Shown here in pieces: positions 16,201 through 24,491 of a stretch of 64,000 bases of DNA. This stretch comes from Nocardia aurantiaca (GTDB lineage: Bacteria > Actinomycetota > Actinomycetes > Mycobacteriales > Mycobacteriaceae): the NCBI RefSeq assembly GCF_009708175.1, contig NZ_WMBB01000007.1:124001-188000 (forward strand), given 5' to 3'. The notes under the pieces were generated by a model. That model did not search any database and had not been told where the DNA came from. It saw only the letters and a list, made by a program, of their open reading frames with translations. The position numbers and the translations under genes were made by a program. Each line of letters begins with the position of its first letter. The stretch's first letter is position 1.

Positions 16201-18189
16201 ATGAGCAGACGAGCCGACGTACCGGCACCCAGCACCCCTTCTACGCCGAAAACGCCTCCGCGACAACACCGTCCAGCCTGGCTACGATGGCTGCTCCCGG
16301 TCGTCGCGGCGATCGCGGCTGTCGCCATAGCGATTCTCACTCCCGGACTCCGGACGTCGACGCCGCCCTCGACCACCCTGACCTACAGCCAATTCCTGTC
16401 GGAGGTCGATACCCACCAGGTCAAGACCATCGTCGTGCAATCGTCCGGCGAGGCCTCGGGCACCTTGAACAATGGGCACGACTACAACACCGTGATTCCC
16501 GCCCAGGCCGGTCCCGCCCTGCTGGACCGATTGGAGAAGGCCGATGTCACCGTGACCGCGGCGCTGCCCGCGAGCGGGCCCTCGGTGTGGTCGCAGATAC
16601 TGACCTGGGCGGTGATCATCGGGCCGTTCCTGGTGCTGTTCTGGTGGTTTCAGCGCATGGGTCGCGGTGCCGCGAACCCGATCGGTGGCGTGATGGGCGT
16701 CGGCAAATCCAAGGCGAAGGTATTCGATACCGAGCGTCCGGCGACCACCTTCGACGACGTCGCCGGCTACACCGGACCGAAATCGGAGATCACCGAGGTC
16801 GTCGACTTCCTGCGCGCGCCGGAACGCTATCGCCGCGCGGGCGCGGTCGCGCCCCGCGGGGTGCTGATGATCGGCCCGCCCGGCACCGGCAAGACACTGC
16901 TGGCACGGGCGGTGGCCGGCGAGGCCGACGTTCCGTTCCTGTCGGTGGCCGGGTCCAGTTTCGTGGAAATGTTCGTCGGTGTCGGTGCCGCCCGGGTCCG
17001 GGACCTGTTCGCGGAGGCCCGCAAACGCGCCCCGGCAATCGTCTTCGTCGACGAGATCGACGCCATCGGGTCACGTCGCGGCGGCTCGACGGCGATGGTG
17101 TCCAATGACGAACGCGAACAGACCCTCAACCAATTGCTCTCGGAAATGGACGGATTCGACCCGGCCGTAGGCATCGTCGTGCTGGCGGCCACCAACCGGC
17201 CCGAGGTGCTCGATCCGGCGCTGCTGCGGCCGGGACGATTCGACCGGCAGGTCACCATCCCGCTGCCGACGCTGGCCGAGCGGGCGGCGATTCTGGCGGT
17301 GCACTGCCGCGGCAAGCAGCTCGGACCGGACGTCGACCTCCAGGTCGTGGCACGCGGCACACCGGGCTTCTCCGGCGCGGACCTGGCCAACCTCGCCAAC
17401 GAAGCCGCGATCTGCGCGGTTCGCGACGATCGGGAAGTGCTCCGGGACGCGGACTTCGACGCCGCCCGCGACCGAATCCTGCTCGGCCGCCGCGAGGGCT
17501 CCAATGTGCTTCTCCCCGAGGAGAAATACGCGGTGGCGGTCCACGAGAGCGGACACGCGCTGGTTGCCGCGCTGTCCGAGCACGCCGATCCGGTCGCCAA
17601 GGTCACCATCCTGCCCGCGGGCCAGACGCTCGGCACCACCGAGCAACTGCCGCTGGTCGAACGGCACCTCTACAGCGAGTCCTACCTCACCGACGGCCTC
17701 GCCGTGCGACTCGGTGGCCGCGCCGCCGAACTGGCGGTGTTCGGTCAGGGCTCGACCGGGGCGGCCAACGACCTGGCCCAGGCCACCGAACTGGCCACCA
17801 AAATGGTTCGGGAATTCGGTCTTTCGGCCGCGCTCGGCCCGGTCGGCTATCCGCGTGGCGGGTCGATGTACCTCGGCGGCGGTGGAGCGGAGTTGTCCAG
17901 CCGCCCCTTCGCCGAAGCCACCCAGGCGGCCATCGACACCGAAGTGTCCCGTCTCCTCCGCCAGGCCGAACATCGAGCGGTCGACCTCGTCGAATCCCAC
18001 CGCGACGCATTACAGCGCCTGGTCGAATTGCTGCTGGAACACGAAACCGTCGATGGCGCTGACGTTTACGCGCTGGTCGGCGTCGACGCGCCCACCGAAC
18101 GCTCCGGTTCCGCCCCCACCGCCATCGTCGCGCCCCGGCGCGCCGCACTCATCAGCAAGATCAGCGCGGAACCGCGCGAGCGGGGATGA
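16201..18189 (+). CDS. ftsH: ATP-dependent zinc metalloprotease FtsH
   Basis: 662 residues with the full FtsH layout: two membrane helices (about 28-48 and 136-153) flanking a short extracytoplasmic domain, an AAA module with Walker A GPPGTGKT at 225-232, Walker B FVDEIDAIGSRRGG and the second region of homology ATNRPEVLDPALLRPGRFDR, then the zinc protease site HESGH at 448-452. It degrades damaged and short-lived membrane and cytosolic proteins. It is shorter than the housekeeping actinobacterial FtsH (about 750) because the C-terminal tail is short, and it sits in the dormancy island, so it is probably a second, stress copy. GGGAG lies 6-7 bases before the ATG. Confidence 0.93.
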   Translation: MSRRADVPAPSTPSTPKTPPRQHRPAWLRWLLPVVAAIAAVAIAILTPGLRTSTPPSTTLTYSQFLSEVDTHQVKTIVVQSSGEASGTLNNGHDYNTVIPAQAGPALLDRLEKADVTVTAALPASGPSVWSQILTWAVIIGPFLVLFWWFQRMGRGAANPIGGVMGVGKSKAKVFDTERPATTFDDVAGYTGPKSEITEVVDFLRAPERYRRAGAVAPRGVLMIGPPGTGKTLLARAVAGEADVPFLSVAGSSFVEMFVGVGAARVRDLFAEARKRAPAIVFVDEIDAIGSRRGGSTAMVSNDEREQTLNQLLSEMDGFDPAVGIVVLAATNRPEVLDPALLRPGRFDRQVTIPLPTLAERAAILAVHCRGKQLGPDVDLQVVARGTPGFSGADLANLANEAAICAVRDDREVLRDADFDAARDRILLGRREGSNVLLPEEKYAVAVHESGHALVAALSEHADPVAKVTILPAGQTLGTTEQLPLVERHLYSESYLTDGLAVRLGGRAAELAVFGQGSTGAANDLAQATELATKMVREFGLSAALGPVGYPRGGSMYLGGGGAELSSRPFAEATQAAIDTEVSRLLRQAEHRAVDLVESHRDALQRLVELLLEHETVDGADVYALVGVDAPTERSGSAPTAIVAPRRAALISKISAEPRERG

Positions 18190-18191
18190 CC

Positions 18192-18680
18192 TCAGCGAGA
18201 CCCGTGGGCGAGGGCCGGTTGCGCCGCCACCCCGTTCCAGCTCGAGCGGGCGCCGGATTCGCCGATGCGGTACACCTGCACGGTCGCGGCGGCGCTCGCC
18301 GCGATGGTGAGGACGGCGATCGCGCCGACGACAACCCGCGACAGCGCTCGACCGCGGGTCTCACGAACATGGACCACCGCCAGCAGGCTCGCCGCGATCG
18401 CCAAGGGGATGGCGAAAAAGACGAAGCTGTCGCCGAGATGAGTGTGGGTGCGCAGGTCGGGGGTTCGCCCCACGCGCTTCTCGAGCCACTCGCCCGCCTC
18501 GGTGGTGATCGGGGTGAGCATCGCGGTCACCACCGCGAGCGCGACCGTCAGCCAGACCATCCGCCGCCGAGCGGCAGGCCATACCGCCGAGAGGATCGCC
18601 AGCACCGCGGTCAGCGGGACCAGGACGACGATGGCGTGGACGAGCAGAATGTGGGCCGGCAGGCCATTGAACGTCGACAT
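18192..18680 (-). CDS. DUF2231 membrane protein
   Basis: 162 residues. It opens with the DUF2231 signature (FNGLPAHILLVHAIVVLVPL) and has four hydrophobic helices at about 8-32, 38-58, 85-106 and 114-134, with a conserved TTEAGEWLEKRV loop and two His (THTHLGD). Function unknown; the family is thought to bind metal or heme through the His residues (inference). The ATG at 18680 is used; the frame continues far upstream only because it overlaps nrdZ out of frame. It lies 154 bases after nrdZ and ends 2 bases from the convergent ftsH stop. Confidence 0.85.
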   Translation of the reverse strand: MSTFNGLPAHILLVHAIVVLVPLTAVLAILSAVWPAARRRMVWLTVALAVVTAMLTPITTEAGEWLEKRVGRTPDLRTHTHLGDSFVFFAIPLAIAASLLAVVHVRETRGRALSRVVVGAIAVLTIAASAAATVQVYRIGESGARSSWNGVAAQPALAHGSR

Positions 18681-18716
18681 CGGCAACTTTCGTTCGGATC
18701 GGGGACGGTGTGGGTC

Positions 18717-18734
18717 CGAGTCTTCACAGACTCG
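18717..18734. terminator. Small hairpin between nrdZ and the DUF2231 gene
   Basis: CGAGTCT-TCAC-AGACTCG: a 7-base-pair perfect stem with a 4-base loop, 101 bases after the nrdZ stop. Confidence 0.4.
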
Positions 18735-18834
18735 CTGTGAGAACGCTGAGGGTGCGACGGGAGGCCGCTGGGATCCGTGCACGCCGCACAGTCGGCCCGC
18801 GCAGCGGGTAGCGTCCGCCCGCAGCGGCGGATGA

Positions 18835-20631
18835 TCAGCCCTGGCCCCCGATGGGCGGGCCCCCGGAGTAGGTACCGTGCACGTCGACGCGGCCGTCGGG
18901 CCCCGGCGGCGGTGGTCGGAGGACTTGATCGCGGCGGCTGCCCGACCGATACACGGTGGTGCCCTTGCAGCCCGCGCGCCATGCCTGATGAAAGACGTCG
19001 TGCACCTGCCCGACCGCCGCCGTCTCGGGAAGATTGACCGTTTTGGCGACCGCCGCGTCGGTGTGCCGCTGCACCGCGGCCTGCATCCGGATATGCCAGT
19101 AGGGCTCCATCTCGAGCGCCGTGACGAATCGGCGGCGCAGGTCGGCGGGAACGCCGGGGTGGTCGGCGGTGCCGGTGGCGGCGATCTCGGCCGCGAGGGC
19201 CGGCGTCCAGATTCCGCGTTCGGTGGCGAGTCGTTCGAACAACGGCTCCACCTGGTCGAATTCACGCCCCAGGATATGCCGGGTGTAGGCGAGGGCGAAC
19301 AGCGGTTCGATGCCCGCCGATGTGCCCGCGAGCAGCGAGATGGTTCCGGTGGGCGCGACGGACGTGACCTGTGCGTTACGCATCGGCCCGCCGGGCAGGG
19401 GAGCCCAGACGCTGCCCGAATACCGTGGAAACGCGCCGCGTTCGGCCGCGAGAGCACGGGACGCGGCGTGTGCCCACCGTGAGATCCGGTACATGAGCCG
19501 CTGGGTGAACCGCACCGCCGCTTCACTGTCGTACGGAAGACCCAGCGCCGCGAGCGTGTCGGCCAGCCCCATGATTCCGAGACCGATCTTGCGGGTGGCG
19601 TGCGCCGCCGCCGCGAGTTCGGGTGCGGGGTAGTCCGCGACATCGATGACATCATCGAGGAACCGCACGGCGACTCGGACCGCACGGCCGAGGCGCTGCT
19701 CGTCGATCCGATCGCCGGACAGGAACCGCGGCAGCGCGAGGGATCCGAGGTTGCAGGATTCGTTGGGTGCCAGCGGCACCTCGCCGCAGGGGTTGGTCGC
19801 CTCGAGCGCGCCCAGTGCCGGGAGCGGATTGGCGCGATTGATGGCGTCGAGGAACAGCAGTCCCGGCTCGCCGGTGCGCCACGCCTCCGCCACGATCGTT
19901 TCCAGCAGTCCGCGAGCGGAGATCTCGCGGACCACCCGCCCGGTGCGCGGGTTGATCAGCGGATGCGGCCGATCCGCGACGGCGGCCAGCATGAACTCAT
20001 CGGTGACACCGACCGACAGATTGAACGTCGGCAGCGCGGCGGGATCGGACTTCGCCGTCACGAACTCTCGGATATCCGGGTGGTGTACGTCGAGCACCGC
20101 CATGCTCGCGCCGCGCCGCCGCCCGCCGAGCCGGATGACCTGTGTCGCGGCGTCATAGAGTCCGATGAACGAGACCGGGCCGCTGGCACGTGCGCCGGTG
20201 GAGCAGACGCGGTCATCCCGGGGCCGCAGATGCGCGAAGGAGAATCCGGTTCCGGCGCCGGCCTGGTGCAGCAGTGCGGTCGTCCGCAATGTCGTGAAGA
20301 TCGAGTCGAGCGAGTCCTCGATCGGCAATACGAAACAGCCGGACAGCACCGGGGATCCGGTGCCGGCGTTCATCAATGTCGGTGAGTTGGGCAGGAATTC
20401 GCGCGACCGTAGCAGCCTGGAGAAGCGCGCCGCCCAGCGATCGGCTTCATGCGCCCGGTAGGCGTCCTCCGCCTGCGCCACGAAACCTGCCACCCGGTCC
20501 ATCATCTGGCCCACGGACTCGCAGACGCGGCCGTTGTCGTCCCGGCGCAGATACCGGTCGGCCAGGACCGCCATCGCCGCGGGTGACATCTCCGGATCCA
20601 CGGTGCCCGTTCCGTTCGGCGTCGACACCAT
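18835..20631 (-). CDS. nrdZ: B12-dependent (class II) ribonucleotide reductase
   Basis: 598 residues. It reduces ribonucleotides to deoxyribonucleotides using adenosylcobalamin, so needs no oxygen. Active-site landmarks are LSGCFVLP near residue 96 (redox Cys), NPCGEVPL near 281 (radical-site Cys) and NESCNLGS near 291 (second redox Cys), with APTGTISLLAG and the C-terminal CKGTTVYRSGSR. M. tuberculosis NrdZ (Rv0570, 692 residues) is a DosR regulon member with the same sequence features; this one is shorter at the ends. GGAGGTGA lies 6 bases before the ATG. It lies 124 bases after the phosphoketolase gene on the same strand. Confidence 0.92.
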   Translation of the reverse strand: MVSTPNGTGTVDPEMSPAAMAVLADRYLRRDDNGRVCESVGQMMDRVAGFVAQAEDAYRAHEADRWAARFSRLLRSREFLPNSPTLMNAGTGSPVLSGCFVLPIEDSLDSIFTTLRTTALLHQAGAGTGFSFAHLRPRDDRVCSTGARASGPVSFIGLYDAATQVIRLGGRRRGASMAVLDVHHPDIREFVTAKSDPAALPTFNLSVGVTDEFMLAAVADRPHPLINPRTGRVVREISARGLLETIVAEAWRTGEPGLLFLDAINRANPLPALGALEATNPCGEVPLAPNESCNLGSLALPRFLSGDRIDEQRLGRAVRVAVRFLDDVIDVADYPAPELAAAAHATRKIGLGIMGLADTLAALGLPYDSEAAVRFTQRLMYRISRWAHAASRALAAERGAFPRYSGSVWAPLPGGPMRNAQVTSVAPTGTISLLAGTSAGIEPLFALAYTRHILGREFDQVEPLFERLATERGIWTPALAAEIAATGTADHPGVPADLRRRFVTALEMEPYWHIRMQAAVQRHTDAAVAKTVNLPETAAVGQVHDVFHQAWRAGCKGTTVYRSGSRRDQVLRPPPPGPDGRVDVHGTYSGGPPIGGQG

Positions 20632-20754
20632 CGCCTCTCACCTCCGCATCGGCAGCAGACAGTTGGCCTCCGGCACCCTCCCGAGGTCCGGCCGCGACCG
20701 GAGGTCCGGTGGCCGCCGAACCGGAGGCCGACGACCACGTTCTGCCCGGTGGCC

Positions 20755-23118
20755 CTACACGGGCCAACGCCAATCGGTGATCTCCGGCGGGTCCACGCCG
20801 TAGCGGCGGGCATAGGCGTCGGCGGCTTCGCGCCTCGCCGTGAGCTGTTCGGTGAGCGGGGCGAGTTGCTCGCACAGCCGCGGAACCTCGGCGAGGGCGG
20901 CGGACGCCAGGGTGAAGCGGTCGATCCCGTTCATCGCGCACATGCTGAAAGGCGTGGTGGTGGTTCCGTTGTCGGTGAAGCCGTGGACGTGCATGACGTC
21001 GTGACCGGGACGGCGGTAGGCAATGCGGTGGATGAGCCAGGGGTAGCCGTGGAAGGCGAAGATCACCGGGGCGTCGGTGAAAACCGAGCGGTACTCTTCG
21101 TCCGAGATACCGTGCGGGTGGCGATCCGGCGGGAACAGGCGGGCCAGGTCCACCACATTGACAACGCGAATTGCCAAGTCCGGCACCAGTTCTCGCAGCA
21201 GCGCCGCGGCGGCCAGGGTTTCCTGCGTCGGGACGTCGCCCGCGCAGGCCAGCACGACCTCGGCGGGACGCTCGGAATCCGAACTCGCCCACGGCCAGAC
21301 GTCGAGTCCCCGTTCGCAGTGCAGCCGCGCCGCGTCGTCGCCGAGGTACTGCAGCGCGGGCTGCTTCCCGGCGACCACGACATTGACGCGACCGCGGCTG
21401 CGCAGGCAGTGGTCGAAGACGTGCAGCAGGCAGTTGGCGTCCGGTGGCAGGTACACCCGGCTCACCTCGGGCCGCTTGCTGAGGACGTGGTCGATGAACC
21501 CGGGATCCTGATGGGACGCGCCATTGTGGTCCTGCCGCCACACGTGCGAGGTGATCAGATAGTTCAAACTGGGAATCGGCTCACGCCAAGGGAATTCCGC
21601 CGCCATGTGCAGCCATTTGGCGTGCTGCACCACCATCGAGTCGATGATGTGCGCGAAGGCCTCGTAGGTGGAGAACACACCGTGCCGACCGGTGAGCAGA
21701 TAGCCCTCCAGCCACCCCTGGCACAGATGCTCCGACAGCACCTCGAAGACGCGACCGTCCGGGGACAGGCGGTCATCGCCCGCGATTCGCCTGCTGCGCC
21801 AGCGTCGGCCGGTGACCTCGAGGACGGCGTCCAGACGGTTGGAGGTGAGCTCATCGGGCGAGAAGAACAGCAGATTACGAGGATTACCGGTCAACGCGTC
21901 GCGCAAGTATTCGCCCAGCACCCGGGTCGCCTCCGCCAGATCGGTTCCTGGCGTGGCGAATCCGAGGGTGTAGTCGGTCGGGCATGGCAGCTGCAGGTCC
22001 GCACTGTCGTGACCGTGCGCGGCGCGGTTGGCGCTCATGCGCAGATGCTGCGGATGCAGGCGCGCGATCCGGTCCATCGGACGGCCCTCGTCGTCGAAGA
22101 GCTCCTCGGGGTGATAGGACCGCAGCCAGTCTTCCAGTTGCGCAAGGTGTTCCGGATTCTCACGCACGTTCGGCAGCGGCACCTGATGGGACCGGAAGGT
22201 TCCCTCGACGCGCACGCCGTCCACCATCATCGGGCCGGTCCACCCCTTCGGGGTCGACAGCACGATCATCGGACGGCAGGGGTCTCGCGGACCCAGTCCG
22301 CGCTCGGCGTCGTCGCGGATCTCGCGGATCCGCTCCATCGCCTCGTCGAGGACGTTCGCGTACCGTTCGTGCACCTCGGCCCGATCGCTGCCCTCGACGT
22401 ACATCGGTTCCCAGCCCTGCGCGGTGAGCATGGCGTCCAACTCGGCACGCGACATGCGTGCCAGCAGCGTCGGATTCGCGATCTTGTAGCCGTTGAGGTG
22501 CAGGATCGGCAGCACGGTGCCGTCGGTGACGCGGTCCAGGAAGAGCGACCCGTGCCAGCTGGTGGCCAGCGCCCCGGTTTCGGCTTCGCCGTCGCCGATC
22601 ATGCAGGCCACCACGAGATTCGGATTGTCGAGCGCCGCGCCGGTGGCGTGGGCGAGCGAGTACCCCAGCTCGCCGCCCTCGTGGATGGAGCCGGGCAGGT
22701 GCGGCGAGGCGTGGCTGGGGACGCCGCCCGGGAATGAGAACTGCCGGAACAGTTCCCGCATTCCGGCCAGGTTCTGGCCGACCTCCGGGTGCCGCAGTGA
22801 ATAGGTTCCCTCGAGCCAGGTCGCGGCGGTGAGCGCCGCGGCGCCGTGACCTGGGCCGAGCACGAACAGCATCTCCTGGCGGGTGCGCATGATGACCCGA
22901 TTGAGGTGAGCGTAGGTCAGGGTCACCCCGGGCACGGTTCCCCAGTGCCCGATCAACCGCTGCTTGATGTGTTCGGGCCGCAGCTTCTCGGTGAGCAGCG
23001 GATTGTCCATGAGGTAGATCTGTCCGACGGCCAGATAGTTGGCTGCTCGCCACCACGCGTCCAGATCGACCAGATCGTCCCGGAGTCCGGTTCCGGACCC
23101 CGGCATCGTCATTGTCAT
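20755..23118 (-). CDS. Xylulose-5-phosphate/fructose-6-phosphate phosphoketolase
   Basis: 787 residues, the usual phosphoketolase length. Using thiamine diphosphate it splits xylulose 5-phosphate (or fructose 6-phosphate) with phosphate to acetyl phosphate and a sugar phosphate. Motifs: LGPGHGAAAL near 92, GELGYSLAHATGAALDNP near 150, the ThDP motif GDGEAETGALATSWHG near 177, RSHQVPL, FSTYEAF, HQDPGF near 545 and YRRPGHDVMHVHGF near 710. GAGGAGG precedes the ATG at 23118, which overlaps the stop of the universal stress gene by ATGA. It would give acetyl phosphate and ATP without loss of carbon as CO2 when respiration is limited. Confidence 0.93.
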   Translation of the reverse strand: MTMTMPGSGTGLRDDLVDLDAWWRAANYLAVGQIYLMDNPLLTEKLRPEHIKQRLIGHWGTVPGVTLTYAHLNRVIMRTRQEMLFVLGPGHGAAALTAATWLEGTYSLRHPEVGQNLAGMRELFRQFSFPGGVPSHASPHLPGSIHEGGELGYSLAHATGAALDNPNLVVACMIGDGEAETGALATSWHGSLFLDRVTDGTVLPILHLNGYKIANPTLLARMSRAELDAMLTAQGWEPMYVEGSDRAEVHERYANVLDEAMERIREIRDDAERGLGPRDPCRPMIVLSTPKGWTGPMMVDGVRVEGTFRSHQVPLPNVRENPEHLAQLEDWLRSYHPEELFDDEGRPMDRIARLHPQHLRMSANRAAHGHDSADLQLPCPTDYTLGFATPGTDLAEATRVLGEYLRDALTGNPRNLLFFSPDELTSNRLDAVLEVTGRRWRSRRIAGDDRLSPDGRVFEVLSEHLCQGWLEGYLLTGRHGVFSTYEAFAHIIDSMVVQHAKWLHMAAEFPWREPIPSLNYLITSHVWRQDHNGASHQDPGFIDHVLSKRPEVSRVYLPPDANCLLHVFDHCLRSRGRVNVVVAGKQPALQYLGDDAARLHCERGLDVWPWASSDSERPAEVVLACAGDVPTQETLAAAALLRELVPDLAIRVVNVVDLARLFPPDRHPHGISDEEYRSVFTDAPVIFAFHGYPWLIHRIAYRRPGHDVMHVHGFTDNGTTTTPFSMCAMNGIDRFTLASAALAEVPRLCEQLAPLTEQLTARREAADAYARRYGVDPPEITDWRWPV

Positions 23119-24053
23119 CGCTTCGCCTCCTCGCCATCGGCATGCACGACCATCACCGGGCAGTGGGCGTGCTGGACGAGGGAATGGGCGGTGGATCCGA
23201 GCAGCATGCCGACGAAGCCGCCGCGGCCGCGGTTTCCGACCACGACCAGCTGCGCGGTCCTCGACAGCTCCCGCAGCCGGTCGGCCGGCCCGGCGGCGAA
23301 CACTTCGCGGGTCACCTCGACGTCCGGGTACTTCTCCTGCCAGCCCGCCAGACGCTCGGCGAGGATGGCCTCCTCGACCTGTGCGAGGTCGCCGGTGATG
23401 GCCGGGATCACCTCTCCGGCGAATTGGCCGGTGTCCCAATCGCTCCAGACATGCACGGTGACCAGGCCCACCCGTCGTTCGGAGGCTTCGGCGAACGCCG
23501 CCGCCAGCGCGGCCTCGCTGACCCGGCTGCCGTCCACCCCGACCACGACGGGGCCGGAGCACCGGACCGCGTTGCCCGCGTCCGGATCCGGCCGTACCAC
23601 GATCACCGTGCCTCGCGCGTGGCTGGTCACCGCGAACAGCGTGGAACCCAGGTGCGAGAGCGTTCCGGCCTCGCCGGTCGCCCCGATCACCACCGCGAAG
23701 GCGGACTCGCTGAGATCGATCAGCACCTGCGCGGCGCTGTCGGAGGACACCGACGACTCGATCGGCAGTTCCGGCTCGTACCCGGTGGCGGCCATCTGCG
23801 CCCGGGCAACCGCCGCCGTGCCGGCGGCCTTGACGGCGTCGAGCAGCGCCGGGGTCGCCACCGCGTAGGGTCCCGTACCGCGGCTGATCGCCACCAGGTC
23901 CATGCCGTGGACGATGTGCAGTCGCCGCCCGCGCAGCGCGGCGTAGTTCGCGGCCCAATGCACGGCACGTGCCGATCCGTCCGAACTGTCCACGCCGACC
24001 ACGACGGGCGCCGAGGCCAGCCGATGCGGTTCGTCGAATTCCTGGTGTGCCAT
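23115..24053 (-). CDS. Universal stress protein, two tandem Usp domains
   Basis: 312 residues, two Usp domains. The second has a clean ATP-binding loop GNRGRGGFVGMLLGS; the first has the changed form GATGEAGTLSHLGS, so perhaps only one site binds ATP well. It heads a minus-strand unit with phosphoketolase (4-base overlap) and probably nrdZ. A DosR box at 24161 lies 107 bases upstream. The coupling to phosphoketolase suggests a role in setting central metabolism under stress (inference). Confidence 0.88.
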   Translation of the reverse strand: MAHQEFDEPHRLASAPVVVGVDSSDGSARAVHWAANYAALRGRRLHIVHGMDLVAISRGTGPYAVATPALLDAVKAAGTAAVARAQMAATGYEPELPIESSVSSDSAAQVLIDLSESAFAVVIGATGEAGTLSHLGSTLFAVTSHARGTVIVVRPDPDAGNAVRCSGPVVVGVDGSRVSEAALAAAFAEASERRVGLVTVHVWSDWDTGQFAGEVIPAITGDLAQVEEAILAERLAGWQEKYPDVEVTREVFAAGPADRLRELSRTAQLVVVGNRGRGGFVGMLLGSTAHSLVQHAHCPVMVVHADGEEAKR

Positions 24054-24160
24054 CGTGACCTCCGGGGTGAGGTGAAGTAGTCGGTGCCCGCGGCGGGCTC
24101 GTATCTTTCACGGTAGGAACGGGACCGGATCGCCGACTGCGGGCGATTGTCCTCGGACCG

Positions 24161-24174
24161 GGGACCAAAGACCT
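24161..24174. promoter_or_regulatory. Candidate DosR box
   Basis: GGGACCAAAGACCT matches 11 of 14 consensus positions. It lies between the universal stress gene (107 bases away, minus) and a small membrane-protein frame (plus). A weaker 9 of 14 match begins about 20 bases to its left. Confidence 0.55.
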
Positions 24175-24284
24175 CTGCGGGGCAGCCCGCGACCATGGCG
24201 TGGACCCGCGGCGGCCGTTGGTCCCCTCGGGATCGGGAACATCGGCTCTGCCGTCTCATCCATGCCGCGACCAGGCTGGCTACC

Positions 24285-24491
24285 ATGAATTCTCCGGCAA
24301 CACCGCACGCCGTCGCCACCGTGGCCCTGATTATCGGCGCGGGGATGGTCGTCGCGATCCCCGCGGCGACGGACTACCTGTCCGTCTGGTCCCGGCTGTA
24401 CGGCGCGGTGCTGGTCTATCTCGCGTTCGCCGAATATCTCGCCGTCGCGGTGGGGCTGGTCCGTTGGAGTGTCAGTCAACTACGGTCGTGA
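24285..24491 (+). CDS. Small two-helix membrane protein (putative)
   Basis: 68 residues with two hydrophobic segments, about 8-29 (AVATVALIIGAGMVVAIPAA) and 36-60 (LYGAVLVYLAFAEYLAVAVGLV). Codon use is GC-rich in third positions as in its neighbours. The ribosome binding site is weak. Its last 20 bases overlap the 3' end of the convergent otsB1-like gene. No family recognised. Confidence 0.5.
   Translation: MNSPATPHAVATVALIIGAGMVVAIPAATDYLSVWSRLYGAVLVYLAFAEYLAVAVGLVRWSVSQLRS

Noticed and set aside
18681..19685. Upstream extension of the DUF2231 frame to nearly 500 codons
   Set aside because: It overlaps nrdZ in another frame on the same strand and looks like low-quality Pro/Arg/Ser sequence; the family start is at 18680.
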